A DNA stretch of 64,000 nucleotides from Leucobacter musarum subsp. musarum (GCF_001273845.1 NZ_JHBW01000087.1:1-64000); one strand, 5' to 3'; counted from the stretch's first letter, positions 1-9,416 are shown. A program made the numbers and translations. Notes: generated by a model from the letters alone, not told the origin.

Positions 1-205
1 CGTGCGACCCTTTCGCTTTTTCTGGGACGAGTTTGCGGCCGCGAACAGTGCCGCGAGATCTGATTCGCGCCACACGTGCGTTCGCCGTTGCGATCAGGGA
101 GTTCGCCAGCGGCGCACCGCGAAGTTTTGGAGACTTGGTTCCGGTAGACTGTACTGAGATCCAAACGACGACCGAACCGGAAGTGGGCCGCCTATGGGAG
201 CGATG
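1..205. other. 5' edge, non-coding before mrpA
   Basis: No convincing gene is seen before the antiporter operon. A TAGACT hexamer at 145-150 resembles the -10 boxes seen elsewhere in this window and could serve the mrp operon, but I see no good -35 partner at normal spacing. The window begins here, so any upstream neighbour is out of view. Confidence 0.4.
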
Positions 206-3097
206 ATGAGTGTCTTGCTCATCCTTGCTCTGGTTTCGATTGTCGCCCACCCCGCAGCCCGACTCTTGGGGCGTCGGGTGTTTGGGGTTTTCGCCATCGT
301 GATGGCCGCGATCTTCGTCGTTCTCCTGTCGCTGGCGCCAGGCGTGTACGGCGGCAACACGATTGTCGAGTCATTCGTGTGGGTGCCGCAGATCGATCTC
401 ACACTGACCTTCAGGCTTGATCCGGTCGCGCTCTTGTTCGCACTGCTCGTGACTGGAGCGGGTGCGTTGGTGCTGTTGTACTGCACCCGCTACTTTGAGC
501 CCCGAGAACCCGGACTCGAGCGCTTCGCCGCTGTCTTCATGGGGTTCGCGACGTCAATGCTCGGGCTTGTGCTTGCCGACGATGTCTATTTGCTCTTCGT
601 GTTCTGGGAAGGCACGACGATCTTCTCGTTCCTGCTCATCGGGCACCTCACGCGACTGCGGACATCGACGGCTGCCGCTCTGCAAGCGTTGATGGTGACG
701 ACGTTCGGTGGGCTCGCGATGCTCGTCGGCCTGGTGCTCCTTGCCCACCAGGCCGACAGTTCTTTGCTTTCAGAGATTGTTTCCACTCGACCCGAAGGTG
801 CTGTGGGCACCACCGCGGTATTCCTGGTGCTTGCGGGAGCACTCTCGAAGTCGGCGATCTTCCCCTTCCATTTCTGGCTCCCGGGTGCCATGGCAGCACC
901 GACGCCGGTGAGCGCCTATCTGCACGCAGCGGCGATGGTCAAGGCCGGCATCTATTTGATCGCACGCATCACGCCCGCCTTCGCAGACGTACCGGGATTC
1001 CGCGAAACACTCGTGGTACTCGGTGCCGTGACGATGCTCAACGGCGGTATTCGTGCTCTGCGCCAGTTTGATATCAAACTGATCGTCGCGCACGGCACAG
1101 TGAGTCAACTGGGCTTGCTCGTGATGGTGTTCGGCGTGGGTGATCCGCGTGCAAGCTTCGCCGGCTTTGCGTTGCTGTTCGCGCATGCCGTCGCAAAAGC
1201 TCCATTGTTCTTGTCAGTGGGCATTATCGACCACGCAACCGGCACCCGTGATCTGCGCAAGCTCAGTGGGTTGGGGCGTCGGATGCCCGTGCTCGCGGTC
1301 ATTACTGTGCTCGCGGCAGCGTCAATGGCCGGGGCTCCGCCGTTCTTCGGTTTCGTTGCAAAGGAATCCGCGTTCACAGAATTGTTGGCGGTAGCTGGAG
1401 ACGAGCCGATTGCCTGGGTCGCGTTTGTCGTTGCAGTCGTCGGAAGCCTGCTAACTGTCGCCTACATGGGACGCTTCTTGTGGGGAGCCTTCGGGCGTAA
1501 GACGGGCGTCGCGTCTTGTCGCGTCGCCCGTGACCCCGGTCGATTCATCCTGGTTGCTCCGGCACTCTTCTCTGCTACGGCGCTCCTTCTCGGGATCGTT
1601 TCCAGCAGCGTCGACCACGTACTGCAACCACTCGTGCCTGAGGCTCGTGAGCGGGGCATCGAGATCGAGCACCTCGCACTCTGGCACGGGTGGACTCCGG
1701 CGTTGCTGGCGTCGGTCGTTGTGTTGATCCTTGGCATACTTCTCGCGCTCCGGTTGAGCCGCACACGCACATTCGCACCACCACCCGTTGAACGTTGGTC
1801 CGCCTCGCACGCGTACTGGGTTGTCACTCATTTCGTCGATGTGCTTGCCGTGCGGGTGACCGCAATCACGCAGCGCGGCTCTTTGCCGTTCTACTTGGCC
1901 GTCATCCTCATCGTGCTGGTCGCGGCGCTTGGCGGCACGGTGCTGTTCACTGGCGAGTGGCCCAGCGAAGTGGTGTTCGCGACCTCACCGGTGCAGATTC
2001 CCATCGCCATCGTGATGATCATCGCCGCGTTGTTCTCGCTGCGTGCACGTACGCGCTTCCAATCAGTGGTGCTGGTCGGGGTCACTGGGTACGGCATGGC
2101 CGCAATCTTCGCCATGCACGGAGCTCCCGACCTGGCTCTGACACAGGCCCTGGTTGAAACGGTCACGCTGATCGCGTTCGTTCTTGTCATTCGTCGACTC
2201 CCACAGCGGATCGGCAGCCGCGCAACGCGCCCGAAGCGCTGGGCGCGCGGAGCAATTGGTCTGGGAGTTGGACTCGTCTTCGGCGCTCTTGCCGTAATTG
2301 CTCTGGGATCCCGAATCGCCGAGCCGATTTCCCTACAACTTCCCGAGCTTGCCTACGCCGGCGGCCACGGGAGCAACGTCGTGAACGTGATGCTGGTCGA
2401 CATTCGCGGTTGGGACACGATGGGTGAACTCTCGGTGATCCTGGCCGCGGCGACGGGCGTCGCATCCCTCGTGTTCGTGAGTACTCGCGTCGACACCCGA
2501 CCGAAGATCAGTCGCCGTGCGGCGCGTTCGGCAGCGCAGGAGCATCTCATGCGCGTAGCGGATCCGCAGGACCCGGCGCGGCGCATGTCGTGGGTGCTTG
2601 CCGGGCGACACCTTGACCCTGCGCGACGTTCGATCCTGCTCGAGGTCGTGGTGCGGCTGATCTTCCACGGGCTGATCATCTTGTCGATCTACCTGTTGCT
2701 GACGGGGCACAATACCCCTGGTGGCGGTTTCGCCGGGGGATTGGTGGCCGGTCTCGCGCTCGTCGCTCGCTATCTGGCTGGAGGGCGGCATGAGCTCGGC
2801 GCGACCGTACCCCTCGATGCCGGGCGCATTCTGGGGACCGGACTTGCGATCGCAGTGTCGATGGCATTCCTTCCCATGCTCTTTGGACAATCCGCGCTCG
2901 CGTCAGCCTGGGTCGATGTCGATCTCGGCGTCTTCGGTACGCTGCCGCTCGTCACGTCCACACTGTTCGATGTGGGCGTGTACCTCGTAGTCTTCGGCCT
3001 GATTCTCGATGTATTGCGCAGCCTCGGAGCCGAGATCGACGAACACGAAGAAGCCGATATTGCAGCATTCGAGGAAGAGGAGGTGAGCGCACGATGA
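206..3097 (+). CDS. mrpA: Mrp-type Na+/H+ antiporter subunit A with fused MnhB domain
   Basis: Large polytopic membrane subunit of the multisubunit Na+(K+)/H+ antiporter, related to NuoL of complex I. The N-terminal two thirds carry the proton-channel core with the family signature APTPVSAYLHAAAMVKAG. The C-terminal part holds an MnhB-type domain with NTPGGGFAGG, so subunit B is fused to A, a known arrangement for long MrpA proteins. The start at 206 has GGGAG five bases upstream; ATG 194 is an in-frame alternative adding four residues (967 aa). The stop overlaps mrpC by 4 bp, indicating translational coupling in an operon mrpA-C-D-E-F-G. The complex supports pH and sodium homeostasis at the cytoplasmic membrane. 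Confidence 0.95.
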   Translation: MSVLLILALVSIVAHPAARLLGRRVFGVFAIVMAAIFVVLLSLAPGVYGGNTIVESFVWVPQIDLTLTFRLDPVALLFALLVTGAGALVLLYCTRYFEPREPGLERFAAVFMGFATSMLGLVLADDVYLLFVFWEGTTIFSFLLIGHLTRLRTSTAAALQALMVTTFGGLAMLVGLVLLAHQADSSLLSEIVSTRPEGAVGTTAVFLVLAGALSKSAIFPFHFWLPGAMAAPTPVSAYLHAAAMVKAGIYLIARITPAFADVPGFRETLVVLGAVTMLNGGIRALRQFDIKLIVAHGTVSQLGLLVMVFGVGDPRASFAGFALLFAHAVAKAPLFLSVGIIDHATGTRDLRKLSGLGRRMPVLAVITVLAAASMAGAPPFFGFVAKESAFTELLAVAGDEPIAWVAFVVAVVGSLLTVAYMGRFLWGAFGRKTGVASCRVARDPGRFILVAPALFSATALLLGIVSSSVDHVLQPLVPEARERGIEIEHLALWHGWTPALLASVVVLILGILLALRLSRTRTFAPPPVERWSASHAYWVVTHFVDVLAVRVTAITQRGSLPFYLAVILIVLVAALGGTVLFTGEWPSEVVFATSPVQIPIAIVMIIAALFSLRARTRFQSVVLVGVTGYGMAAIFAMHGAPDLALTQALVETVTLIAFVLVIRRLPQRIGSRATRPKRWARGAIGLGVGLVFGALAVIALGSRIAEPISLQLPELAYAGGHGSNVVNVMLVDIRGWDTMGELSVILAAATGVASLVFVSTRVDTRPKISRRAARSAAQEHLMRVADPQDPARRMSWVLAGRHLDPARRSILLEVVVRLIFHGLIILSIYLLLTGHNTPGGGFAGGLVAGLALVARYLAGGRHELGATVPLDAGRILGTGLAIAVSMAFLPMLFGQSALASAWVDVDLGVFGTLPLVTSTLFDVGVYLVVFGLILDVLRSLGAEIDEHEEADIAAFEEEEVSAR

Positions 3098-3603
3098 CCA
3101 TGCCACTCGTTCTGGTCGCAGTAATGGTGGTGCTCTACACCTGCGGTGTCTACCTCATGCTCGACCGATCGCTGACGCGACTGCTGCTGGGCTTCCTTCT
3201 GGTCGGCAACGCAACGAACATTCTGATCTTTCTGATGTCGGGTTCATTCGGTGCTGCACCGATTTCGGGGGAGACCGCCGCCGAAGAGATGAGCGATCCG
3301 CTGCCGCAGGCGTTCATTCTGACGGCAATCGTCATCACGTTCGGCGTCAGCGCGTTCCTGCTCGCGTTGATCTATCGTTCGTGGCGGCTTGCGCACGAGG
3401 ACGATGATCGCGTGCAAGATGACGAGGCCGATCTCGAGATTGCCACTGCTGAAGCGCTCGCGGCGACCGAGGTCACCGATGAAGACCTCGCTGAAACCCA
3501 GGAGTACGACGCCGAGGACTTCCCGGACGAAGTTTCGGATGCTGATCCCGTCGAGACTTCGACCAGCAGTGCCGCTCCCTCCGCGGGGGAGGACGCCCGA
3601 TGA
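3094..3603 (+). CDS. mrpC: Mrp antiporter subunit C
   Basis: Small membrane subunit (169 aa) homologous to NuoK. Three hydrophobic helices are seen in the first about 95 residues, including LLLGFLLVGNATNILIFLMS, followed by DPLPQAFILTAIVITFGVSA, which is the MnhC/NuoK signature. The C-terminal 60 or so residues are an acidic, Glu/Asp-rich and probably disordered tail, longer than in typical MrpC proteins of about 115 aa. It overlaps mrpA by 4 bp (ATGA) and mrpD by 4 bp, so the genes are likely co-translated. Confidence 0.94.
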   Translation: MTMPLVLVAVMVVLYTCGVYLMLDRSLTRLLLGFLLVGNATNILIFLMSGSFGAAPISGETAAEEMSDPLPQAFILTAIVITFGVSAFLLALIYRSWRLAHEDDDRVQDDEADLEIATAEALAATEVTDEDLAETQEYDAEDFPDEVSDADPVETSTSSAAPSAGEDAR

Positions 3604-5270
3604 TTCCACTCGTACCACTTGCGGTTCTGATCCCGCTCGCCGGCGCTGCGCTCGCACTCGCGGTGCCCGGGCATCGCAAACTGCAGCAGGGCATCACGCT
3701 GGTCGCGTTGAGTTCCGTCGTGGTGCTCAGCGGCGCGCTCATGTATCTCGTCGACGCGCACGGCACCCTGGTGATGGAAGTAGGCGGCTGGGCTGCGCCC
3801 TTCGGCATCGCCCTCGTCGTCGATCGCGTTTCCGCACTGATGCTTACGGTGTCATCAGTGGTGTTGCTCGGGGTTTTCCTGTTCTCGATCGGTCAGGGTC
3901 TCGCCGACGGCGACGATGATACGCCCGTCTCGATCTACTACCCCACCTACCTCGTGCTCGGCGCGGGGGTGTTCAACGCATTCATTGCGGGCGATCTGTT
4001 CAATCTGTACGTCGGTTTCGAGATTCTCCTGGTCGCGAGCTACGTCTTGATCACACTCGGCGGCACCGCCCAGCGGATCCGCGCCGGCGTCACCTACGTC
4101 ATCGTCTCGCTGGTTTCCTCAGTGCTGTTCCTCGCGGCGATCGGTTTGATCTACGGCGCGACAGGCACCGTGAACATGGCCCAGCTCACGGTGCGGATCG
4201 CTGAGCTCCCCAGCGAGGTGCAGTTGCTCCTCAACCTCACCCTGCTCATCGCGTTCGGTATCAAGGCCGCGGTGTTCCCGCTCGCGTTCTGGCTTCCGGA
4301 TTCGTACCCGACGGCGCCGGCGCCGGTGACTGCCGTATTCGCCGGACTGCTGACGAAGGTTGGCGTCTACGCCATCATCCGCACACAGACACAATTGTTT
4401 CCGAACTCAAGCGTTGATCGATTGCTCCTGATCATCGCGGGGCTGACGTTGTTCGTCGGCATCTTGGGCGCGGTCTCGCAACTCGACATCAAGCGCTTGT
4501 TGTCGTTCACGCTCATCAGCCACATTGGCTACATGATTTTCGGCATCGGCATGGCGAATTCCGCGGGGTTCGCTGCCACGATCTACTACATCGCTCACCA
4601 CATCATCGTGCAGACCACCCTGTTCCTCGCGGTTGGTCTCATCGAACGTCAGGGCGGCACCACATCGATCTCGGGCCTGGGCGGACTGATGCGGAGCGCG
4701 CCGTTCATCGCGGTGCTGTTCTTCATCCCCATGCTCAACCTCGGCGGAATCCCACCATTCTCGGGGTTCATTGGAAAGCTCGGGCTGTTCACGGTCGCCG
4801 CCGACCTTGGAACGCCCGAGGCCTACTGGCTGATCGGTATCGGCGCGTTGGTGTCCCTGCTGACGCTGTACGCGTTGGCTCGCTCCTGGGTGCTCGCGTT
4901 CTGGCGTTCGCCATCGAAGGCCGAGGCCAAGGCGGCGAAGCCAGCGACCACCGAAGCACTCGTGCTGCGCGAGCGCGAGCGTGCGCTTTTCGAGCGTCTG
5001 CAAGACGCGCCCGATGCGCAGCCGCAAGCCGAGCAGAAAGAGATTCCCCGTCTCATGTTCGCCGCGACGACGGGCATGGTCGTGGTGAGCGTCGCGCTCA
5101 CCGTCTTCGCCGGCCCGTTGTACGCATATGCAACGCGCGCCGGAGAAGATCTCGCACACCCGGGAGCTGTGGTCGACCAGGTGCTCGGCGACGGTTCGGG
5201 TGCGGGCAGTGGCGGGCCGGGCGGCGGCAGCGGAACGACGACGCTCGAGAACGGGGGCGAGCATGAGTGA
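3600..5270 (+). CDS. mrpD: Mrp antiporter subunit D
   Basis: Polytopic proton-channel subunit (556 aa) related to NuoM/NuoN. It shows FNLYVGFEILLVASYVLITL, the APAPVTAVFAGLLTKVG signature and a lysine-bearing helix around DIKRLLSFTLISHIGYMIFG. The C-terminus is unusual: after the last membrane helix (about residues 480-505) it ends in a Gly/Ser-rich, low-complexity tail. The start overlaps mrpC, and the stop lies just inside the mrpE start (ATG 5263). With MrpA it forms the two NuoL/M/N-like subunits of the complex. Confidence 0.95.
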   Translation: MIPLVPLAVLIPLAGAALALAVPGHRKLQQGITLVALSSVVVLSGALMYLVDAHGTLVMEVGGWAAPFGIALVVDRVSALMLTVSSVVLLGVFLFSIGQGLADGDDDTPVSIYYPTYLVLGAGVFNAFIAGDLFNLYVGFEILLVASYVLITLGGTAQRIRAGVTYVIVSLVSSVLFLAAIGLIYGATGTVNMAQLTVRIAELPSEVQLLLNLTLLIAFGIKAAVFPLAFWLPDSYPTAPAPVTAVFAGLLTKVGVYAIIRTQTQLFPNSSVDRLLLIIAGLTLFVGILGAVSQLDIKRLLSFTLISHIGYMIFGIGMANSAGFAATIYYIAHHIIVQTTLFLAVGLIERQGGTTSISGLGGLMRSAPFIAVLFFIPMLNLGGIPPFSGFIGKLGLFTVAADLGTPEAYWLIGIGALVSLLTLYALARSWVLAFWRSPSKAEAKAAKPATTEALVLRERERALFERLQDAPDAQPQAEQKEIPRLMFAATTGMVVVSVALTVFAGPLYAYATRAGEDLAHPGAVVDQVLGDGSGAGSGGPGGGSGTTTLENGGEHE

Positions 5271-5829
5271 GTCGAATGCCGGATCACCCCGCGCTGCCCG
5301 TCGAATGGAGTGGGGAGTGCGACTGCATGAGCTCCCACTCGTCATCGGACTCGTGCTCTTGTGGATGATGCTCTGGCAAGAGGTATCTCTGCTCTCTGTG
5401 GTGAGCGGGCTCGTGGTTGCCATCGTCGTCATGCGATTGTTCTACTTGCCACCGGTCGAACTCGCCGGTCGGTTCAACGTGTGGTTCGCGGCGCAGTACC
5501 TGGGGTATTTCATCTGGCACCTGGGGCGCGCCTCATGGGAGGTCGCGTGGCTCGCGGTGAGGCCTGGGCCACCGCCCAAGACGTCGATCATCGCCGTCAA
5601 GCTCAACACGCGCTCCGACTTCATCATGACCATGGTTGGCCTGACGAACTCGCTCATCCCTGGCTCGCTCGTTGCCGAGATCGATCGGTTCGAATCGACC
5701 CTGTACTTGCACGTACTCAATACGCCGACGCAGCGCGAGCTCACCAAGATGCGGCGTGACGTGCGCACCATCGAACGTCTGCTGGTGTGCGCGGTTGGCT
5801 CCAAAGAAGAGATGAGGGCGCTCAAATGA
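5263..5829 (+). CDS. mrpE: Mrp antiporter subunit E
   Basis: 188-aa MnhE-family membrane subunit. Two hydrophobic helices (LPLVIGLVLLWMMLW and LLSVVSGLVVAIVVM) are followed by a cytoplasmic domain with TRSDFIMTMVGLTNSLIPGS and LYLHVLN, typical of MnhE. The start ATG 5263 overlaps the mrpD stop by 8 bp; an open frame continues further upstream, but that stretch is coding for mrpD in another frame. The end overlaps mrpF by 4 bp. Confidence 0.93.
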   Translation: MSESNAGSPRAARRMEWGVRLHELPLVIGLVLLWMMLWQEVSLLSVVSGLVVAIVVMRLFYLPPVELAGRFNVWFAAQYLGYFIWHLGRASWEVAWLAVRPGPPPKTSIIAVKLNTRSDFIMTMVGLTNSLIPGSLVAEIDRFESTLYLHVLNTPTQRELTKMRRDVRTIERLLVCAVGSKEEMRALK

Positions 5830-6137
5830 CCGTGGTCAATGCCGCACTGCTCATCGCTGCCGGCGCCGGTCTCACGGTGACCGCGCTTGCCGCCATCATT
5901 CGGATCGTGCGCGGGCCAACGATTCTCGATCGCATGGTCGCATCCGATGTGCTCCTCACGACGCTGATGCTCGCCGTCGGCGCAGATATGGTCGCTCGCG
6001 GGCACACCGACACCATTCCGCTCATGACCGTGATCGCCGCGACAGCGACACTCGCCACCATCGTCGTGGCACGATTCGTCAAGCGTCGTGCAGAGCAACC
6101 GGCACCGCCGCAACCATCGGAGGTGGGCCATGTCTGA
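5826..6137 (+). CDS. mrpF: Mrp antiporter subunit F
   Basis: 103-aa MnhF-family subunit with three predicted membrane helices and the signature IVRGPTILDRMVASDVL followed by a short soluble tail. The start ATG at 5826 overlaps the mrpE stop (ATGA), and the end overlaps mrpG by 8 bp. Size and order match standard Mrp operons. Confidence 0.93.
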   Translation: MTVVNAALLIAAGAGLTVTALAAIIRIVRGPTILDRMVASDVLLTTLMLAVGADMVARGHTDTIPLMTVIAATATLATIVVARFVKRRAEQPAPPQPSEVGHV

Positions 6138-6549
6138 CATCATTCTCGACACGGCGGCGGTGATCTGCGTGTTTCTGGCCGCAGTATTGTCGGTCGCCGC
6201 AGGCATCGGGATCCTTCGGTTCCCCGATGCGTTGAGCCGGTTGCATGCCGCGACCAAGCCTCAGATTTTCGGACTCTTGCTGGTCATCGCCGCGATCGCG
6301 CTCGATCAACGTTCCTTCGCGACACTGCTCGCGCTCATCCCGGTGTTCGTCTTCCAATCGCTCACCGCTCCGGTGGCTGCGCACATGGTGGGTCGCGCCG
6401 CGTATCGCACCGGGCAGCTCGATACTGCCACGCTCGTCGTTGATGAGCTGGGCCCCGCGATCGAGCGAAGCGACCTGTACGGGCCTCGCCTCCCTAACCG
6501 TGTCGATCCTGCGGATCGGGGTGTCGGCGACTCCGACGCTTCGCAATAA
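6130..6549 (+). CDS. mrpG: Mrp antiporter subunit G
   Basis: 139-aa MnhG/PhaG-family subunit, last gene of the operon. Three hydrophobic helices are visible; the signature GILRFPDALSRLHAATKPQ lies in the first half. The ATG at 6130 is preceded by GGAGGTGGG, which also lies in the mrpF 3' end. No obvious strong terminator follows; the next gene starts about 105 bp downstream and is an unrelated regulator. Confidence 0.93.
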   Translation: MSDIILDTAAVICVFLAAVLSVAAGIGILRFPDALSRLHAATKPQIFGLLLVIAAIALDQRSFATLLALIPVFVFQSLTAPVAAHMVGRAAYRTGQLDTATLVVDELGPAIERSDLYGPRLPNRVDPADRGVGDSDASQ

Positions 6550-6610
6550 TTTCCGCGGAATCGCCCCACACCGCGCGCATTGCCGAGGTTTGGGGTGCGA
6601 AGAAGTCTGA

Positions 6611-6634
6611 AAGTTCCGCTTGTCGGAAGTTCCG
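6611..6634. promoter_or_regulatory. TTCCG/CGGAA repeat upstream of ramB-like regulator
   Basis: In the 105-bp gap before the regulator there is TTCCG (6614-6618), 5-nt spacer, CGGAA (6624-6628), then a further GTTCCG (6629-6634). The alternation of a half-site and its inverse just upstream of a regulator gene suggests an operator, possibly autoregulatory. It does not resemble the TTTGC-type RamB consensus, so this is a weak inference. Confidence 0.3.
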
Positions 6635-6654
6635 GGCTCTGACATGATGTCGTC

Positions 6655-8139
6655 ATGACACTGCAGTCAGCACCCACCGCCCACGCCGCCGAGTTCGACC
6701 CGGCCGAGGAGAGCAGCGACGCCCTGACATTGGGTCGGCGCGTTCGTGCACTCCGCGCGCAACGCGGTTTGACGCTCGAGCAACTCGCCCAGGCCGTCGA
6801 CCGCGCCCCATCGCAACTCTCAGCGATCGAGAACGGCAGGCGTGAGCCACGCTTGCCCATGCTTCGCTCGCTCGCGGCGGCGCTCGCAGTGAGCGTCGAC
6901 GATCTGCTGCGCGATGAGGCTCCCTCGGAACGCGCGGGACTCGAGATCGCGGTCGAACGAGCACAGCGCGGCGCCGTGTTCCAATCGCTCGGGTTGCAGC
7001 CGATTCGGGTGTCGAAGACGACGAGTGATGAGACGCTGCGCGCGCTGCTGGGCCTGCATCGCGAAGTCGAGCGGTTGCACCGCGAACGTGCGGCTACGCC
7101 GGAGGAGGCGCGACGCGCGAACACCGAACTGCGAGCGGAAATGCGTGTGGCAGGCAACTATTTCGCGGACCTTGAGCGTGAAGCGGCCGCGATGCTCGAG
7201 CGGGTGGGATATTCGGGAGGTCCGGTCTCGCAACAGCTGGTGTCGAACATCGCGGAGAAGCTGGGTTTCAGCCTGCATTATGTTGCCGATATGCCGCACT
7301 CGACACGGTCGGTGATCGACCGTCGCAACGGTCGTGTGTATCTCGGGAGTGGAACTCCGTCGCGCGACGCTCGTGCGCCGATTCTGCGGGCGCTCGCGAG
7401 CGTGGTCCGCGGTCATGAAGAGCCGACCAGTTACGGCGACTTCCTGCGCCAGCGCATCGAGGCGAACTATCTTGCCGGCGCCGTGCTGCTTCCCGAGCCG
7501 GCGACCGTCTCACTGCTCGCCGAAGCAAAACGGCAGCGGCAGATTTCCATGGAGGATCTGCGCGACGCGTTTGCAGTCTCCTACGAGATGGCAGCCCATC
7601 GATTCACAAATCTCGCAACGGAGCGTCTAGGGCTCGATGTGCACTTCATGAAGGCGCATGAGTCGGGCACCCTGATCAAAGCGTATGAGAACGACGGAGT
7701 GCGGTTCCCGTCAGACGCACTCGGCAACGTTGAGGGTGCGATGGTCTGTCGCAATTGGACCGCACGCACGGTGTTCGGGCAGCCTGACCACTTCAACCCG
7801 TGGTACCAGTACACCGACATGGCGTCGGGCGGCACGTACTGGTGCACCTCGCGAGTCGAACGCGCGAAAGAGGGGCTCTATTCGGTCAGTGTCGGGGTGC
7901 AGTTCTCTGACGTCAAGTGGTTCCGCGGGCGCGAGACGCCGCACCGATCACAGTCGTTCTGCCCCGATGATCGGTGCTGCCGGAGCGCCTCGACGGAGAT
8001 GACGACGAAATGGGCGCCGGCGGCGTGGCCAGAAGCAGCGACACCGACGAGTCTGCTGGCGGCGCTGCCGACTGGCACTTTTCCGGGAGTGGACGCGCAC
8101 GAAGTCTACGCATTCCTCGAATCACACGAAACGCGGTGA
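6655..8139 (+). CDS. XRE-family short-chain acyl metabolism regulator (RamB/PrpR type)
   Basis: 494-aa transcription factor. Residues about 22-82 form a Cro/CI helix-turn-helix (VRALRAQRGLTLEQLAQAVD). The middle matches the ImmA/IrrE-like region with FLRQRIEANYLAGAVLLPEP, but the HExxH metalloprotease motif is not seen. The C-terminal third is the DUF2083-type domain with conserved Cys and Trp residues (MVCRNWTARTVFG, YWCTSRVERA, SFCPDDRCC). This architecture is that of RamB and PrpR of corynebacteria and mycobacteria, which control acetate, glyoxylate-shunt or propionate genes. Which subtype this is cannot be decided from sequence alone. The nearby pyc gene (11.4 kb) is a conceivable but unproven target. 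Confidence 0.85.
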   Translation: MTLQSAPTAHAAEFDPAEESSDALTLGRRVRALRAQRGLTLEQLAQAVDRAPSQLSAIENGRREPRLPMLRSLAAALAVSVDDLLRDEAPSERAGLEIAVERAQRGAVFQSLGLQPIRVSKTTSDETLRALLGLHREVERLHRERAATPEEARRANTELRAEMRVAGNYFADLEREAAAMLERVGYSGGPVSQQLVSNIAEKLGFSLHYVADMPHSTRSVIDRRNGRVYLGSGTPSRDARAPILRALASVVRGHEEPTSYGDFLRQRIEANYLAGAVLLPEPATVSLLAEAKRQRQISMEDLRDAFAVSYEMAAHRFTNLATERLGLDVHFMKAHESGTLIKAYENDGVRFPSDALGNVEGAMVCRNWTARTVFGQPDHFNPWYQYTDMASGGTYWCTSRVERAKEGLYSVSVGVQFSDVKWFRGRETPHRSQSFCPDDRCCRSASTEMTTKWAPAAWPEAATPTSLLAALPTGTFPGVDAHEVYAFLESHETR

Positions 8140-8260
8140 ATCTGCTGGACGCCACGCCGCGATGCGGCACAAAACCTCATGCCGAGGTGCGCCGTTGGCC
8201 TGGGCTGCGCTAGCGTAGAAGTACCGAGTCGACCGGCTCGCATTGGCTCCGGGAGTAGGA

Positions 8261-8737
8261 ATGGGTGAGGACATGACCAGTGAAAATCATGCCCGTCGCG
8301 ACGACAGCACAGAAGTGCGATCGACTCAGCAGTTCCGTGAAGATCTCGGAGCCCTCATTCGCACCCGAGCCACCGATCTGACGATCGATGAGCGCGAAGC
8401 GGTCGAGGCACTCCCGTCGGGCGCTGCCCTGCTGGTCGTGCGCCGTGGTCCCGATCAGGGTGCGCGGTTCCTCCTCGATCAAGACGTGACTGTCGCCGGC
8501 CGACACCCGGCTGTCGATATCTTCCTCGATGACGTGACCGTGTCCCGACGTCACGCGGAGTTCCGGCGGTCAGGTACGGAGTTCACCGTGGCCGACCTCG
8601 GGTCATTGAACGGGACGTTCAGCGATGGCACGCGCATCGAGGGTGCGGTCAAGATTGCTGACGGCTCAGAGGTGCAGGTCGGCAAGTTCCGTTTCACGTT
8701 CTTCGCCTCGCGATTCGATCTCGCCGAGGAGAACTAG
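8261..8737 (+). CDS. garA: GarA/OdhI-like FHA-domain protein
   Basis: About 158-aa FHA protein closely resembling GarA/OdhI, which inhibits 2-oxoglutarate dehydrogenase and affects glutamate metabolism depending on Thr phosphorylation. The FHA domain covers about residues 55-145 with LLDQDVTVAGRHP, IFLDDVTVSRRHAEF and DLGSLNGTF. The N-terminal phospho-switch reads VRSTQQFRED: the Thr three residues before Phe, equivalent to the PknB-type site, is present, whereas the preceding residue is Ser rather than Thr. ATG 8261 and ATG 8273 are both plausible; the latter has GGTGAGG just upstream. It is followed after one base by a MerR regulator, the conserved garA-ftsR order. Confidence 0.92.
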   Translation: MGEDMTSENHARRDDSTEVRSTQQFREDLGALIRTRATDLTIDEREAVEALPSGAALLVVRRGPDQGARFLLDQDVTVAGRHPAVDIFLDDVTVSRRHAEFRRSGTEFTVADLGSLNGTFSDGTRIEGAVKIADGSEVQVGKFRFTFFASRFDLAEEN

Positions 8738-8738
8738 G

Positions 8739-9416
8739 GTGGTGGCGGCACAGGCCCGCCCGTATTCCTCTGGACTCCTGAGCATCGGTCAGGTCCTCGC
8801 GCGTCTCCAAGACGACTTCGGCGATCTCACACCGTCGAAGCTCCGCTTCCTTGAGGAGCAGCGGCTCATCACTCCTGAACGCACGGCATCGGGGTACCGT
8901 AAGTTTTCGCAGGAGCATATCGAGCGGCTGCGTCTCATCCTCACCCTGCAGCGTGACCACTATTTGCCGTTGAAGGTCATCGCGGAGGTGCTCGACGAGA
9001 TTGATCAGGGACGAGATCCCATCATTCCCGGCGCCGCGTCGCGCAGCGCGTCGAGCATCCTTACCCCGAAGCGGGTACTGAGCAGTGAGGAGCTCCGGCG
9101 TCTGACCGGGGCGAGCGCGCGGTTCCTGGGTGAAGCGATTGCGGCGGGCCTCTTGCCGGCCGCAGAGGTGTTTCCGCATGACGCAGTGGCGCAAGTAACG
9201 TCGCTGTTGAAGCTTGCCGAGCAGGGCATTACTCCGCGACACCTCCGACCGCTCCGCGTTGCGGCTGAGCGTGATGCCGAGCTGATCGCGCACGCCGTTT
9301 CGACCCGTGGAGTCAAGCCGGCGTCACCCGCGGCCACCGAGGGAGCGCTTGAACTCGCTGAGCACCTGGACACGGTTCGCTCCGGCGTGTTGCGGCGGCG
9401 ATTCGGAACGGCCTGA
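8739..9416 (+). CDS. ftsR: MerR-family regulator FtsR
   Basis: 225-aa MerR-type regulator. The N-terminal winged helix (residues about 12-80) shows LSIGQVLARL, SKLRFLEEQRLITPER and GYRKFSQEHIERLRLI. The C-terminal effector region has no cysteine cluster. By family and by its position directly after the garA-like gene it matches Rv1828/FtsR, reported in Corynebacterium as an activator of ftsZ. The start is GTG 8739, one base after the garA stop; the open frame extends upstream inside garA, but the MerR fold begins only after this start. ftsZ lies about 30 kb downstream in the same window, so its upstream region is a natural target to test. Confidence 0.88.
   Translation: MVAAQARPYSSGLLSIGQVLARLQDDFGDLTPSKLRFLEEQRLITPERTASGYRKFSQEHIERLRLILTLQRDHYLPLKVIAEVLDEIDQGRDPIIPGAASRSASSILTPKRVLSSEELRRLTGASARFLGEAIAAGLLPAAEVFPHDAVAQVTSLLKLAEQGITPRHLRPLRVAAERDAELIAHAVSTRGVKPASPAATEGALELAEHLDTVRSGVLRRRFGTA

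Noticed and set aside
6655-8139. ImmA/IrrE protease of a toxin-antitoxin or phage system
   Set aside because: HExxH is missing and the C-terminal Cys/Trp domain matches RamB/PrpR metabolic regulators.
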